Assembly (NCBI GenBank): GCA_014381415.1
Contig: JACNLQ010000056.1
Coordinates: 1-64,000 of the forward strand
Direction of reading: 5' to 3'
Source of the DNA: Fidelibacterota bacterium
Lineage (GTDB): Bacteria > Fidelibacterota > Marinisomatia > SCGC-AAA003-L08 > D37C17
Length of the DNA: 64,000 nt
The position numbers and the translations under genes are program-made. A model generated the notes under the pieces. The model had not been told where the DNA came from and made no database searches. It worked only from the letters and a program-made list of their open reading frames with translations. How positions within the stretch are numbered: the first letter of the stretch is position 1; every line of letters starts with the position of its first letter. Positions 50,946 through 59,803 of the stretch are shown piece after piece.

Positions 50946-51341
50946 CTAACTGGTGATATCACCCACCCGAATTTCATTAAATATTTCCCTGATATTACTG
51001 TTAATCTTATTGATAGGAAGACGGATATTACAATTGTCTAACTGGATACATTCAGCATTGATGTTGCAATCTACTATTCCTATGGGACCCTCTAAATCTT
51101 CCATGAATTTGGTCATACTAATTTCTGTTAAGCCATTTCGAATTCGATATCCTCCATTGGGTCCTTGGGCAGCTTTGACATAATTAAGCTTTACCATTTG
51201 CTGCAGGGTTTTAGCCAGTAGTTCTTGGGGAATTAAATACATGTCTGCAATTTCTTTAGCAGAAATAAACGTATCTCCCTTATCCTGCATATAGCGCAGG
51301 GCTATGAGAGCATATTCTAATTTGCGTGTGAGTTTCAGCAT
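50946..51341 (-). CDS. Rrf2-family [Fe-S] regulator of the suf operon (IscR/SufR-like)
   Basis: A 131-residue transcription factor. An N-terminal winged helix ([15 protein letters not shown], then [20 protein letters not shown], then GPNGGYR) is followed by cluster ligands Cys92, Cys98 and Cys104, at the same numbering and spacing as E. coli IscR (from memory); the IscR His107 position is Arg here. It is probably an Fe-S sensing repressor controlling its own transcript and the suf genes downstream. Its operator was not identified; the 124-bp gap upstream contains a long palindrome at the far end. Confidence 0.9.
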   Translation of the reverse strand: MLKLTRKLEYALIALRYMQDKGDTFISAKEIADMYLIPQELLAKTLQQMVKLNYVKAAQGPNGGYRIRNGLTEISMTKFMEDLEGPIGIVDCNINAECIQLDNCNIRLPINKINSNIREIFNEIRVGDITS

Positions 51342-51433
51342 TTTTAGTATAAAATCCTACAGGTGAAATTTACCGGGGTAAAAGCTATGGGTACAAGAAA
51401 TTAATACGACTATAGCAGTCGGATATAAATTGT

Positions 51434-51467
51434 AATCCTTTCAAAGGTTCGAACCTTTGAAAGGATT
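51434..51467. repeat. Perfect 34-bp palindrome
   Basis: AATCCTTTCAAAGGTTC (51434-51450) and its exact inverse GAACCTTTGAAAGGATT (51451-51467) join with no spacer. It overlaps the stop of the small membrane-protein gene and lies upstream of the Rrf2 gene. No T-run follows, so a terminator role is doubtful; a repeat element or protein site is possible. Confidence 0.85.
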
Positions 51468-51933
51468 AATACGGTTTTAATCCCCTTGGTTCGCCCAGAA
51501 TTTCATTCAAGATTATAGCTTTCTTGATATTATTTTTATCTGACATGATGGAGAACAACCAATTCCTCTTAATTGTTTGTACTTGCTGGGGTTCGGCGAC
51601 TAATGGAGTAGACCTATCCCAAACAATCTCTTCATTTTCAGGATAAATTACCTGCGGTTCCTGCACAATTGCTGGTTCAGCCTCATCTACAAAGTCAGTC
51701 TGATCTTCCTCCCAATAATCTTCTTCTGGTTTTAAAGGGAGGATATCTAGATTACTAGACAGATGATCTTGGAGTTTTTTAAGACGGGCAAATAAATCCT
51801 CTTTCTCCTGAACTGTTTTGGATGTTCCGAAATCAATCTCTCGGACTTCCTTCTTTTTTTTCTTGGTGAACCACGAAAGCAAACCCCACAGGAGTAAGAA
51901 TAAAATACTCGGATTAAAATCAGCAATTGTCAT
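51466..51933 (-). CDS. Small membrane-anchored protein encoded with flotillin
   Basis: A 155-residue protein with one N-terminal hydrophobic helix (NPSILFLLLWGLLSWF, 7-22), a basic stop-transfer KKKKK, a long acidic, probably unstructured middle (about 60-115), and a conserved-looking C-terminal helix SDKNNIKKAIILNEILGEPRG. I do not recognise the family. It starts 3 bp after the floA stop, so it is likely a partner of the flotillin/NfeD pair, tethered to the membrane with a cytoplasmic tail. Confidence 0.7.
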   Translation of the reverse strand: MTIADFNPSILFLLLWGLLSWFTKKKKKEVREIDFGTSKTVQEKEDLFARLKKLQDHLSSNLDILPLKPEEDYWEEDQTDFVDEAEPAIVQEPQVIYPENEEIVWDRSTPLVAEPQQVQTIKRNWLFSIMSDKNNIKKAIILNEILGEPRGLKPY

Positions 51934-51936
51934 GAT

Positions 51937-52944
51937 TTAGGATTCCTCAGAAGAATCTCCTTTATTATCCTTTTCATCCATATCAGAAATAGATTGACGC
52001 ATTTCTGTATCAGATTTAATATTCTGCATTCGGTAATAATCCATGATACCCATATTACCTTCTCTGAAGGCTTGTGCCATCGCTTTGGGAACTTCTGCTT
52101 CAGCTTCGATAACTTTAGACCTCATTTCCTGAACCCGGGCTTTCATTTCCTGTTCAGTAGCGACTGCCATGGCTCGACGACTTTCAGCTTTTGCCTGTGC
52201 AACTTTTTTATCGGCTTCAGCTTGATCAGTTTCAAGCTCAGCACCTACATTCTTGCCCACATCTACATCGGCAATATCAATGGATAAAATAGCATAAGCG
52301 GTCCCCGAATCCAGACCTTTTGATAAAACTGCCCGGGAGATTTCATCTGGATTTTCAAGCACTGTTTTATAGGTTGAAGATGATCCAATTGCACTAACAA
52401 TTCCCTGCCCTACTCGAGCAATAATGGTTTCATCGGTGGCTCCACCTACCAGTTGATCAATATTGGTTCTTACCGTTACTCTGGCTTTTGCCTTTAACTC
52501 AATTCCATCTTTCGCAACTGCAGATACTTTTCCATCTGTTGGGCAGTCTATCACCTTGGGATACACGGAAGTTTGAACAGCTTCCTTCACGTCTCTTCCA
52601 GCAAGGTCAATTGCTGTGGCTGTTTTAAAATTTAAGGTTATATTGGCCTTATCTGCGGCGATGAGTGCATCTACAACATTAGAGACATTTCCACCAGCAA
52701 GAAAATGGGTTTCTAATTCCTCAGAAGTAACAAAATCAAGCCCCGCACGATGCAAGTTAATAATGCCATCTGTTACCATTCTTGGAGGTATTTTACGAAT
52801 GCGCATGATCACTAGCTTGATCATTCCAATTTTACCCCACCCAATTGAAACTCCCGCTTGAATCCAAAGTCCTAGGGGAACAAAATATAAAATTAGGACA
52901 AGTCCGATTAAAAATATAGGTATTGTTACAAATATGCCTTGCAT
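51937..52944 (-). CDS. floA: Flotillin-like protein FloA
   Basis: SPFH-family scaffold of membrane microdomains. The 335-residue protein has an N-terminal hydrophobic segment ([20 protein letters not shown]), the SPFH/Band 7 domain ([20 protein letters not shown], then [20 protein letters not shown] and [14 protein letters not shown]) and a C-terminal Ala/Glu-rich helix ([20 protein letters not shown]) typical of oligomerising flotillins. NfeD is usually its partner and is encoded directly upstream here, with a small membrane protein gene directly downstream. Confidence 0.95.
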   Translation of the reverse strand: MQGIFVTIPIFLIGLVLILYFVPLGLWIQAGVSIGWGKIGMIKLVIMRIRKIPPRMVTDGIINLHRAGLDFVTSEELETHFLAGGNVSNVVDALIAADKANITLNFKTATAIDLAGRDVKEAVQTSVYPKVIDCPTDGKVSAVAKDGIELKAKARVTVRTNIDQLVGGATDETIIARVGQGIVSAIGSSSTYKTVLENPDEISRAVLSKGLDSGTAYAILSIDIADVDVGKNVGAELETDQAEADKKVAQAKAESRRAMAVATEQEMKARVQEMRSKVIEAEAEVPKAMAQAFREGNMGIMDYYRMQNIKSDTEMRQSISDMDEKDNKGDSSEES

Positions 52945-52978
52945 GTTTAGCTCCTTATTTAGTTTTTATTTTTGCATC

Positions 52979-53005
52979 TGTGTTACAGCTTAAGGCTGTG
53001 GCACA
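52979..53005. repeat. 27-bp palindrome, TGTGCCA family, copy 3
   Basis: TGTGTTACAGC (52979-52989) and GCTGTGGCACA (52995-53005) are inverted arms with two mismatches around a 5-base centre. It has the same length and ends as the copy at 12028-12054. It lies in the gap between nfeD and floA. Confidence 0.65.
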
Positions 53006-53020
53006 TGAAATATTTCATCT

Positions 53021-54373
53021 TCATACTTTTTTCACCATAATTTGGTTTTCATCTACACCATCAACTACAATATCACTACCATTTTCGATATAGTCACCAT
53101 GGCTCATTGCTTGATAATATTTTCCCATTATTTCTACCTTTCCTGAGGGTCTCAAATCAGTAACTGTCTTTCCCTTTTCTCCCACCAATATTTCGTACCC
53201 TTTAGATATTGTAAAACCCTCTTCACTTTTTTGAGGTGAAAATGGTATTAACCTCTTATATAATTCAGTGTGTGGGAAGGTTTTATAAAAAATAACTCCT
53301 GCCAAAATTGAGGTAATTATCCCAACTGATAATCCCATATATGCAAAATAATAATCTTCAGGGGAAGGATACACGCCAATTAACATTTTGAAGAAAGCAT
53401 AAAATACAAGGACAATTCCTGATATACCCACCACGCCAAAACCGGGGATCACCAAAACCTCTAATAGAATAAGTGCGATTCCAGCAAATAGGAAAATAAC
53501 TTCTGTCATGTCAGCCAAACCCACTAGAAAATGAGAGCCAAAAAATAATGCCAAGCAGATGAGTCCAACCATACCGGGAATTCCAAATCCTGGCGATTTA
53601 ATTTCCATGAATAATCCCAACATTCCCAGGCTCATAAATAAGGGTGCAACAACGGGATTTGTAAGGAAGCGTACCAATTTTTCAGACCATGATTCTTTGG
53701 ATTTTATTTGTTCAACATCTTCTAATCCCATATATTTTAGAACCTCTTCAATGGTTTTAAACTCCCCGCCTGCAATACCCAACTGGACTGCCAAATGCGT
53801 GGAGAGGGTAACAAGTTTTCCTTCCGCAAACCCCTCAACATCTTCAGCAGTGAGTGTATCACCCTGCATATTCAGTAAAAAATCAATGGAAAGTTCTTCA
53901 TCCACCATGGCAGTAGCAACATCACGGGAACGATTATTCGCTTCGGCAGTAGACGCCATTTCTTCCCTCATATAAGAGATGACTTTTTCTGAGGCTTTTT
54001 TTCCCTGCAGATCTACCGCAGTGGCTGCACCAATGGAAGCACCAGGTGTCATGAAAATAGAATCACAACTGAGAGAAATTAAAGCACCAGCAGAAATTGC
54101 CCGTTTATTGATAAAAGCAATGGTAGTAACTTTGCTGTCTAAAATAATGTCTTTGATCTGGGTAGCAGCATCTACCCTCCCCCCAAAAGTATCAATATCA
54201 AAAATGATAGCGCTTGCATTGTTTGTTTCGGCTTCATCCACCACACGCTGAATATAATGGGGCAGTCCCATATCAATGGTACCATGTATAGGCACATGAT
54301 ATATTGAACCATCTTCACCAAAAAGTACGGAAGCAATAAAGCAATTAAGCAGAAATAGAAAGGGAATTTTCAC
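53021..54373 (-). CDS. nfeD: NfeD-type membrane serine protease (ClpP-class)
   Basis: A 450-residue long-form NfeD protein. A signal peptide (1-19) is followed by a ClpP/SppA-like domain with IIFDIDTFGGRVDAA (57-70), RAISAGALISLSCD holding the nucleophile Ser94, and TPGASIGAATAV; a Lys in the GKKASEKV stretch (124-131) probably completes the Ser-Lys dyad. Four to five membrane helices (about 240-370) lead to a C-terminal OB-like NfeD domain (VGEKGKTVTDLRPSGKVEI). Proposed role: membrane-protein quality control with FloA. Encoded 76 bp upstream of floA. Confidence 0.92.
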   Translation of the reverse strand: MKIPFLFLLNCFIASVLFGEDGSIYHVPIHGTIDMGLPHYIQRVVDEAETNNASAIIFDIDTFGGRVDAATQIKDIILDSKVTTIAFINKRAISAGALISLSCDSIFMTPGASIGAATAVDLQGKKASEKVISYMREEMASTAEANNRSRDVATAMVDEELSIDFLLNMQGDTLTAEDVEGFAEGKLVTLSTHLAVQLGIAGGEFKTIEEVLKYMGLEDVEQIKSKESWSEKLVRFLTNPVVAPLFMSLGMLGLFMEIKSPGFGIPGMVGLICLALFFGSHFLVGLADMTEVIFLFAGIALILLEVLVIPGFGVVGISGIVLVFYAFFKMLIGVYPSPEDYYFAYMGLSVGIITSILAGVIFYKTFPHTELYKRLIPFSPQKSEEGFTISKGYEILVGEKGKTVTDLRPSGKVEIMGKYYQAMSHGDYIENGSDIVVDGVDENQIMVKKV

Positions 54374-54500
54374 CCCAAAATTTACACGGTTATTTAGAAT
54401 ATGAACAAGAAAGGGATTGAGAGATTTAAGATAGAAAAAAGAAGAGTTGGTTTATTTCACAAACAATTATTAAGAATCTTTTATTTTTTTATTTGAATAT

Positions 54501-56294
54501 CTACTCCTCAATTCTCACCAACATATTATTTTCAAAAAAAAGACGGGTGGTAATTGAGTCAGTTGGATATGTCCACATTTCAAATTGACGCCGGGATTCA
54601 TTAATAGTATCTATATATTTAGGGGTTCCCTTAATATTTTTCACCTCTTTATAGGTCATTCCCAATTGAAGTATTCGTGAATAATCAGTAATTGTTTCCT
54701 TTTTTCTTTGAATAATATAGTCCTGAGCATAATGGTTTTCTCCTTTTGAATTTTGAGTTTTCAATTCTGTCTCAAGTTTTATAATATAGCTATCCAACTC
54801 ATTTTCCATTTCAGGGTTCAATTCAATTATTGATTCAAGAGATTTAATTACTAAGTAAAGTTCATCACCTTTAGCTGCTAAAAAAGCATCTTTCATGATG
54901 GAATCAGTAATTTGTTTTAATTTGGGTATTACCAATGATTCAATAGCAGGGTATAATTGAATCGCATCCAAATAATTTTGAATTGCTCCTGAATAATTCC
55001 CAATCTCCGAATTGAGTTTACCCTTGTCAAAATATAAACCTGCCAGAGTTTCATTCGCCTGTGTAATTTCTGGGTATAAATCCTGGGCGATAGAAACCAG
55101 TTTTTCGGCTTCAGCAATTGACATTTGGCTTTTATAATTATTTACACTATCCAATAGTTCCACAGCAATATTTCTACGATGATCTTGAATTTCAATTTTA
55201 AGGTCATCTTCAGCGTCTTCTTCAGCTGCGTTAAACCATTCTACTGCATCGTTGAAATCTGATTTAAAAAGGTCTTCAACACCATAATTCACTTGTTGAT
55301 AGGGAATTTGAGATTGACAGTATTGTAGCATTTGCAGTGCTTTCTCCCGTTTTCCATGTCTTCTTTCTTTGGCAAGAAAATTTTCAAAACTTTCTGCTGC
55401 AGAGATAAAGTCATTATTAATCATATAGGAATAGGCAATATCTCCATCCGTATGTTTGCCACCAAACTGGATGCCCGTAGTAAGGAATATTCCCGATGCC
55501 CGCATATCAACACCATATATTGGTGACAAATCTTCTGTGGCTTTTACGGACGTCATATACAATCGGCTCCATTTCGCTTCAATACCTATAGTATAATTGA
55601 AATTACCTCTAGATTGATTAAAAATATATTTGGTACCAATTCCAAAACTTTCGCTCCAGCCAATTCCCGATAGATCTTTGTCACCACCTTCAGATTCATA
55701 TAAGGAAATTGAGTTTGCACCAAAGGAATGGTAAATATAGGTTGCACGATTTCGAGATAATTGCCAACTAAGACTTGTGTTAACATTTAATCCCAAAGAA
55801 CGGGGGTGAAAATAGTAATCTCCCCTGGTGGAAGCTCTAAGCCATTCTTTTCCTATTTCAGATGGCAGGGATGGATTGGCTGAAAAATCGGTATATTGAA
55901 ATCCCAACCCTAACTGCAAATCAAAATAATTTTGATGAATGAGAAAATGAGGGAAGTTTGTTCGAAGAATATCAACTTCAATATACATACCCACCCGGTT
56001 AGTTAGGGCATCCAGAATATTAAACTGATATTGGGTTGAATCCAGCAAAACGGGTAAATCTGTTACCTTTATGGGAGTTTTATTAAAGAGGGAGCCTGAC
56101 CAATACTTCTTGCCACCATAATTTAAGTAGCCGGCCTTTACTTCAAATGGAGTAAAAACAATGGGCTCTCGGAATGTCATTCTGTGAGAAATAGATTTCC
56201 AGGCAATTGAAGCAGATGAATTATCCCATGTAATTTCCTGACAGAAAGTAACGGATAAAAGTATTATAAAAATATGCTTGATAATGTCCAACAC
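54501..56294 (-). CDS. Outer-membrane barrel protein with TPR region and BamE-like C-terminus
   Basis: A 597-residue exported protein (signal peptide about 1-18). Residues of about 25-290 alternate aromatic beta-strands like an outer-membrane barrel (FDLQLGLGFQYTDF, NVNTSLSWQLSRNRATYIYH, FGIGTKYIFNQSRGNFNYT). Residues of about 300-520 are helical TPR-like repeats (AGLYFDKGKLNSEIGNYSGA, then IQNYLDAIQLYP). The last roughly 70 residues (LGMTYKEVKNIKGTPKYIDT, then TRLFFENNMLVRIEE) have the SmpA/BamE pattern. I know no named family with this order. It may link an outer-membrane barrel to an assembly or docking function. Confidence 0.7.
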   Translation of the reverse strand: MLDIIKHIFIILLSVTFCQEITWDNSSASIAWKSISHRMTFREPIVFTPFEVKAGYLNYGGKKYWSGSLFNKTPIKVTDLPVLLDSTQYQFNILDALTNRVGMYIEVDILRTNFPHFLIHQNYFDLQLGLGFQYTDFSANPSLPSEIGKEWLRASTRGDYYFHPRSLGLNVNTSLSWQLSRNRATYIYHSFGANSISLYESEGGDKDLSGIGWSESFGIGTKYIFNQSRGNFNYTIGIEAKWSRLYMTSVKATEDLSPIYGVDMRASGIFLTTGIQFGGKHTDGDIAYSYMINNDFISAAESFENFLAKERRHGKREKALQMLQYCQSQIPYQQVNYGVEDLFKSDFNDAVEWFNAAEEDAEDDLKIEIQDHRRNIAVELLDSVNNYKSQMSIAEAEKLVSIAQDLYPEITQANETLAGLYFDKGKLNSEIGNYSGAIQNYLDAIQLYPAIESLVIPKLKQITDSIMKDAFLAAKGDELYLVIKSLESIIELNPEMENELDSYIIKLETELKTQNSKGENHYAQDYIIQRKKETITDYSRILQLGMTYKEVKNIKGTPKYIDTINESRRQFEMWTYPTDSITTRLFFENNMLVRIEE

Positions 56295-56436
56295 AGGTGG
56301 TCAATTTAGGGTGAAAATTGAAACTGAACCAAGTATGTGGTTTAGGAAATTACATTTTGTTACAGAATATATTAATTTAAATAGTCAAATAAATGGTAAA
56401 TTCGGAACAAGTTTTTATCAAAACAATGGAGTAATA

Positions 56437-58068
56437 ATGTATATAAATAAATTAAAATATTTTCTGTCGTGCAGTTTATTGACCCTGAGCTTGGGTCAAG
56501 TAGATTTTAATTCAGACATTCAACCTATTTTAAATGCAAAATGTATTCAATGTCATGGGAGTTCAGCAGGACTAAGTCTTAGTTCCTACGATAATTTAAT
56601 GGCTGGCAGTTATAATGGTGCTGTTATTAATCCTTATGACCATAGTAGCAGTGAGTTATGGCTGCGGGTTTATTCTGGACAAATGCCCCCTGGTAATAAT
56701 GATATGACCTCTGCAGAAGTGGATTTAGTAGCCCAATGGATTGACGAAGGCGCCTTAGAAGAACCTGGTTCCAGCATGGGTTGTACAGATCCTGAAGCAT
56801 ATAATTGTGCCGATGATGATGAATGGTCAACTTATATTGTTGATGTAGGTGGTGTGATGTATGATAACAGCTGTAACTGGTATTGGAATACCGGTACTTG
56901 GGAAGCAGATTATGTTGGTGGCTGTGAATCTGGACCATGTGACGGTTTTTATAATCCTGGTGCAACAACAGATGATGGATCCTGCAGATATTACCAGGCT
57001 CCCCAGGGTGATGAAGTTATTTTTGAAGTTGAATCGAACGGCATTAGTATTGATTGGTCTGCATTTACTCCCCCAACCAATGCAGTGCTTGAATCTTTTC
57101 ATGTGCAAAGATGTATTGTAGGATGTACATGGATAGAAGGCTTTACACTGGGAGATTCAAATACGGGCCAAAATACCTTTGATGAATTTGATTGGCAAAA
57201 TGAGGCTAACGGTGTGCAAATAAAATATGCTATTGCAGTTAAATATGAAAGCAATCCCTATTGGGGTTGGGCAATTGGCGCATCCTATATTACACCTGAA
57301 GTATCATGTTCAGCTCTTGGCGATCTCAACGGCGATGGTGGGTATAATGTTTTAGATATTGTAACTTTAGCCAACTGTATACTTGCAGGTAACTGTGCCG
57401 AGCTTGAAAATGGCTGTGCTGGTGACCTTAATGGTGATGGTGGTTATAATGTCTTAGATATAGTGACCTTAGCTAACTGCGTATTAGCAGGTGACTGTGG
57501 TGGCAGAATAGATGATGCCAGTGAAGCATCTCTCATTAAGAAAGATAATATAGTATCAATAGAAGCCAATGGCTTTATTGGTGGTGTTCAGATGACACTT
57601 AACCATGACTCTGACCTTTCAATTGAAATGACAGACAGAGCCTTATTTGCTGATTATCTAACTACAGACAATGAAACTCGGCTGCTTGTAATATCACCTG
57701 AAACAGAAGAGCTGTTTACCTATAATGGTGAATTTGAGATAACAGAGATAATAGTGGCCAATAGTCAGTATGAAGTATCTGTTGACCTACCAATAGCTGC
57801 AAGCTTTAGCTTATCTGATGCCTATCCAAATCCATTCAACCCAGTTACTACTATGACACTCACAATGCCAGTGTCTGGAGATATAAAGGTTGAAGTATAT
57901 AATTTACTTGGTCAGGTAGTAGCTACCTTAGCCAGTGGTTATATGGAAGCCAGTACAACTCCTTATACCCTCACTTGGGATGCTTCTAATGCGTCCAGTG
58001 GTGTATATTTTGTGCAGGCTGATGCAGAAGGTTTTAAAACCACCCAAAAGTTGATGTTAATAAAATAA
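56437..58068 (+). CDS. Secreted c-type cytochrome with duplicated dockerin and T9SS-like sorting domain
   Basis: I start at the ATG at 56437 (GGAG upstream), which gives a clean signal peptide (1-20); the frame is open further upstream but without one. Domains: a monohaem PSCyt1-like cytochrome, CIQCH at 36-40 and a candidate Met ligand in GQMPPG (Met83); a Cys-rich region with GCTDPEAYNC and NPGATTDDGSC, a pattern common in marine FCB secreted proteins; two nearly identical Ca loops GDLNGDGGYNVLDIVTLAN at about 295 and 329 forming a dockerin; and a sorting/FlgD-like C-terminus with YPNPFNP near 464. Maturation would rely on the ResB-CcsA pair. Likely an extracellular electron or redox protein. 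Confidence 0.85.
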   Translation: MYINKLKYFLSCSLLTLSLGQVDFNSDIQPILNAKCIQCHGSSAGLSLSSYDNLMAGSYNGAVINPYDHSSSELWLRVYSGQMPPGNNDMTSAEVDLVAQWIDEGALEEPGSSMGCTDPEAYNCADDDEWSTYIVDVGGVMYDNSCNWYWNTGTWEADYVGGCESGPCDGFYNPGATTDDGSCRYYQAPQGDEVIFEVESNGISIDWSAFTPPTNAVLESFHVQRCIVGCTWIEGFTLGDSNTGQNTFDEFDWQNEANGVQIKYAIAVKYESNPYWGWAIGASYITPEVSCSALGDLNGDGGYNVLDIVTLANCILAGNCAELENGCAGDLNGDGGYNVLDIVTLANCVLAGDCGGRIDDASEASLIKKDNIVSIEANGFIGGVQMTLNHDSDLSIEMTDRALFADYLTTDNETRLLVISPETEELFTYNGEFEITEIIVANSQYEVSVDLPIAASFSLSDAYPNPFNPVTTMTLTMPVSGDIKVEVYNLLGQVVATLASGYMEASTTPYTLTWDASNASSGVYFVQADAEGFKTTQKLMLIK

Positions 58069-58078
58069 TCAATTTTAA

Positions 58079-59785
58079 TTGCGAAAGTTCTTACTTACCA
58101 TATTTTTGGGTATAATATATCCCCAAACCAATATTGATTCCCTTTATCATTCCTATGATGACATTCGTAATCAGTTATTTATCTGGAATGAAGAATTTGG
58201 AGACTCAAATCACCCGTTTTATAATTCTGTGGTATTTCAACTTGATTCGATTGGGGTATCTTCCAATGAAGAATTACCCATTTACGCTGTTAAATTATCT
58301 CTAAATGCAAACCAAAAAGAAGACCAGCCCAGAATACTCATACTTGGTCAATGTCATGCTGAGGAAATTTTGGGGGTAGAAATGTCAATGTCATTAATAG
58401 ATTGGTTATTACATCCAACTGAAACGCCTTGGGGAAACTATGAATTGCCTATGTTTATGCATAATCTTGAAATATGGATAGTACCCACACATAACCCCGA
58501 AGGTTTACGTGTGGTGCATGGTTATGAAGAAAACGGTATATGGATACAAGATGAAAGCTACCGTAAGAATAAAACAGATGTGAATGAAAATGGCATATTT
58601 GATTTTATTCCGTTTCATTTTCAAAGTATCGCTGGGGCCGATTCAGACGGTGTGGATTTAAATCGGAATTATGAATTAAATTGGGAAGGCGGAGATGACA
58701 AATATGAATTGAATTTACAAAGTTGTGGGTCTAATCAAACATATTCTTCTAATTATGATTATTATCGAGGGGCATCCCCTTTTTCTGAGGCAGAAACTCA
58801 AACTATTCGAGATTTTGTCATTGAAAAAGAGTTTCTAATTTCAGTTGCATATCATAGTTCGAGATCAGGTTGTGTAAGTGAAAGAGTTATTTATCCTTGG
58901 GCATGGAATTGGCAGGATGATAATTTTAATGAAATAGTGGATGAGGGAGAAGCAAATACTTCTCCAAATTTTGAAGTCATTCGAAAATTAGCAACAAATG
59001 TAGCATCTGAAATAGGGAAAGAAGGTGGTGGATACTATAACCCTAGACCCCAAAAATCAATGAATGGCAACGCCCATGATTGGATATATGCTGAAACGGG
59101 GTGTATTCAATTATTAATAGAAATGGGATCGTCGAATATGCAGCCAATGGAACAGGGGTTGATTGATGATATCATTGAAAATAATCGAAAGGGGTTATTT
59201 TATCTATTTGGAGAAGCCATTTCGGAAGAAGCCAAAGACACACGGCAAATTAGTGGAATTATTACAGATGCGGTTAGTGGAGGAATATTAGAAAATGTAG
59301 AAGTGAAGATTTTAGAAATTCATAGTGAAATATTTAAACCTCGACTCACAGATGCATTTGGACGCTTCCGGCGTTTAGTTCCTCCAGTTTCTCTAAAGAT
59401 GGAATTTTCAGCAGCAGGATATACAACTCAAACTTTTGAAATTGGAGGGGATGTTGACACATTAAATGTAGCTTTATCACCTTCTCTTGCCATTAATAAC
59501 AGCGATATACCTCAATCTTACAAATTAAATCAAAATTACCCTAATCCATTTAATCCAAGTACTACAATTGGATTTTATCTTTCAAATCCTGAAAAAGTAT
59601 TGTTGAGAATATTTGATATTAATGGAAAACTCATTAAAACAATAATTGATAATCAAATCATACAGTCTGGACATCATGAATATATCTTGCAATCCCAAAA
59701 TTTAGATTTGTCAAGTAGTATCTATATGTACACTATAGAAACTAAAAGCTGGAATAGTACAAAAAAAATGCTTCTTTTAAAATAA
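58079..59785 (+). CDS. Secreted M14 zinc carboxypeptidase with C-terminal sorting domain
   Basis: A 568-residue exported peptidase beginning at a TTG (58079), signal peptide 1-14. Zn motif HAEE (His93, Glu96), substrate-binding GVDLNRNYELNW (191-202), the third ligand in AYHSSRSG, and the catalytic Glu in IEMGSS. A carboxypeptidase-regulatory/Ig-like domain (ISGIITDAVSGGILENVEV) and the sorting tail with NYPNPFNPSTTIGF follow. Likely releases C-terminal residues outside the cell. It starts 10 bp after the cytochrome gene and precedes the C25-like gene, all plus strand. Confidence 0.9.
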   Translation: MRKFLLTIFLGIIYPQTNIDSLYHSYDDIRNQLFIWNEEFGDSNHPFYNSVVFQLDSIGVSSNEELPIYAVKLSLNANQKEDQPRILILGQCHAEEILGVEMSMSLIDWLLHPTETPWGNYELPMFMHNLEIWIVPTHNPEGLRVVHGYEENGIWIQDESYRKNKTDVNENGIFDFIPFHFQSIAGADSDGVDLNRNYELNWEGGDDKYELNLQSCGSNQTYSSNYDYYRGASPFSEAETQTIRDFVIEKEFLISVAYHSSRSGCVSERVIYPWAWNWQDDNFNEIVDEGEANTSPNFEVIRKLATNVASEIGKEGGGYYNPRPQKSMNGNAHDWIYAETGCIQLLIEMGSSNMQPMEQGLIDDIIENNRKGLFYLFGEAISEEAKDTRQISGIITDAVSGGILENVEVKILEIHSEIFKPRLTDAFGRFRRLVPPVSLKMEFSAAGYTTQTFEIGGDVDTLNVALSPSLAINNSDIPQSYKLNQNYPNPFNPSTTIGFYLSNPEKVLLRIFDINGKLIKTIIDNQIIQSGHHEYILQSQNLDLSSSIYMYTIETKSWNSTKKMLLLK

Positions 59786-59803
59786 TAAGGAAAACCTAAT
59801 TTT

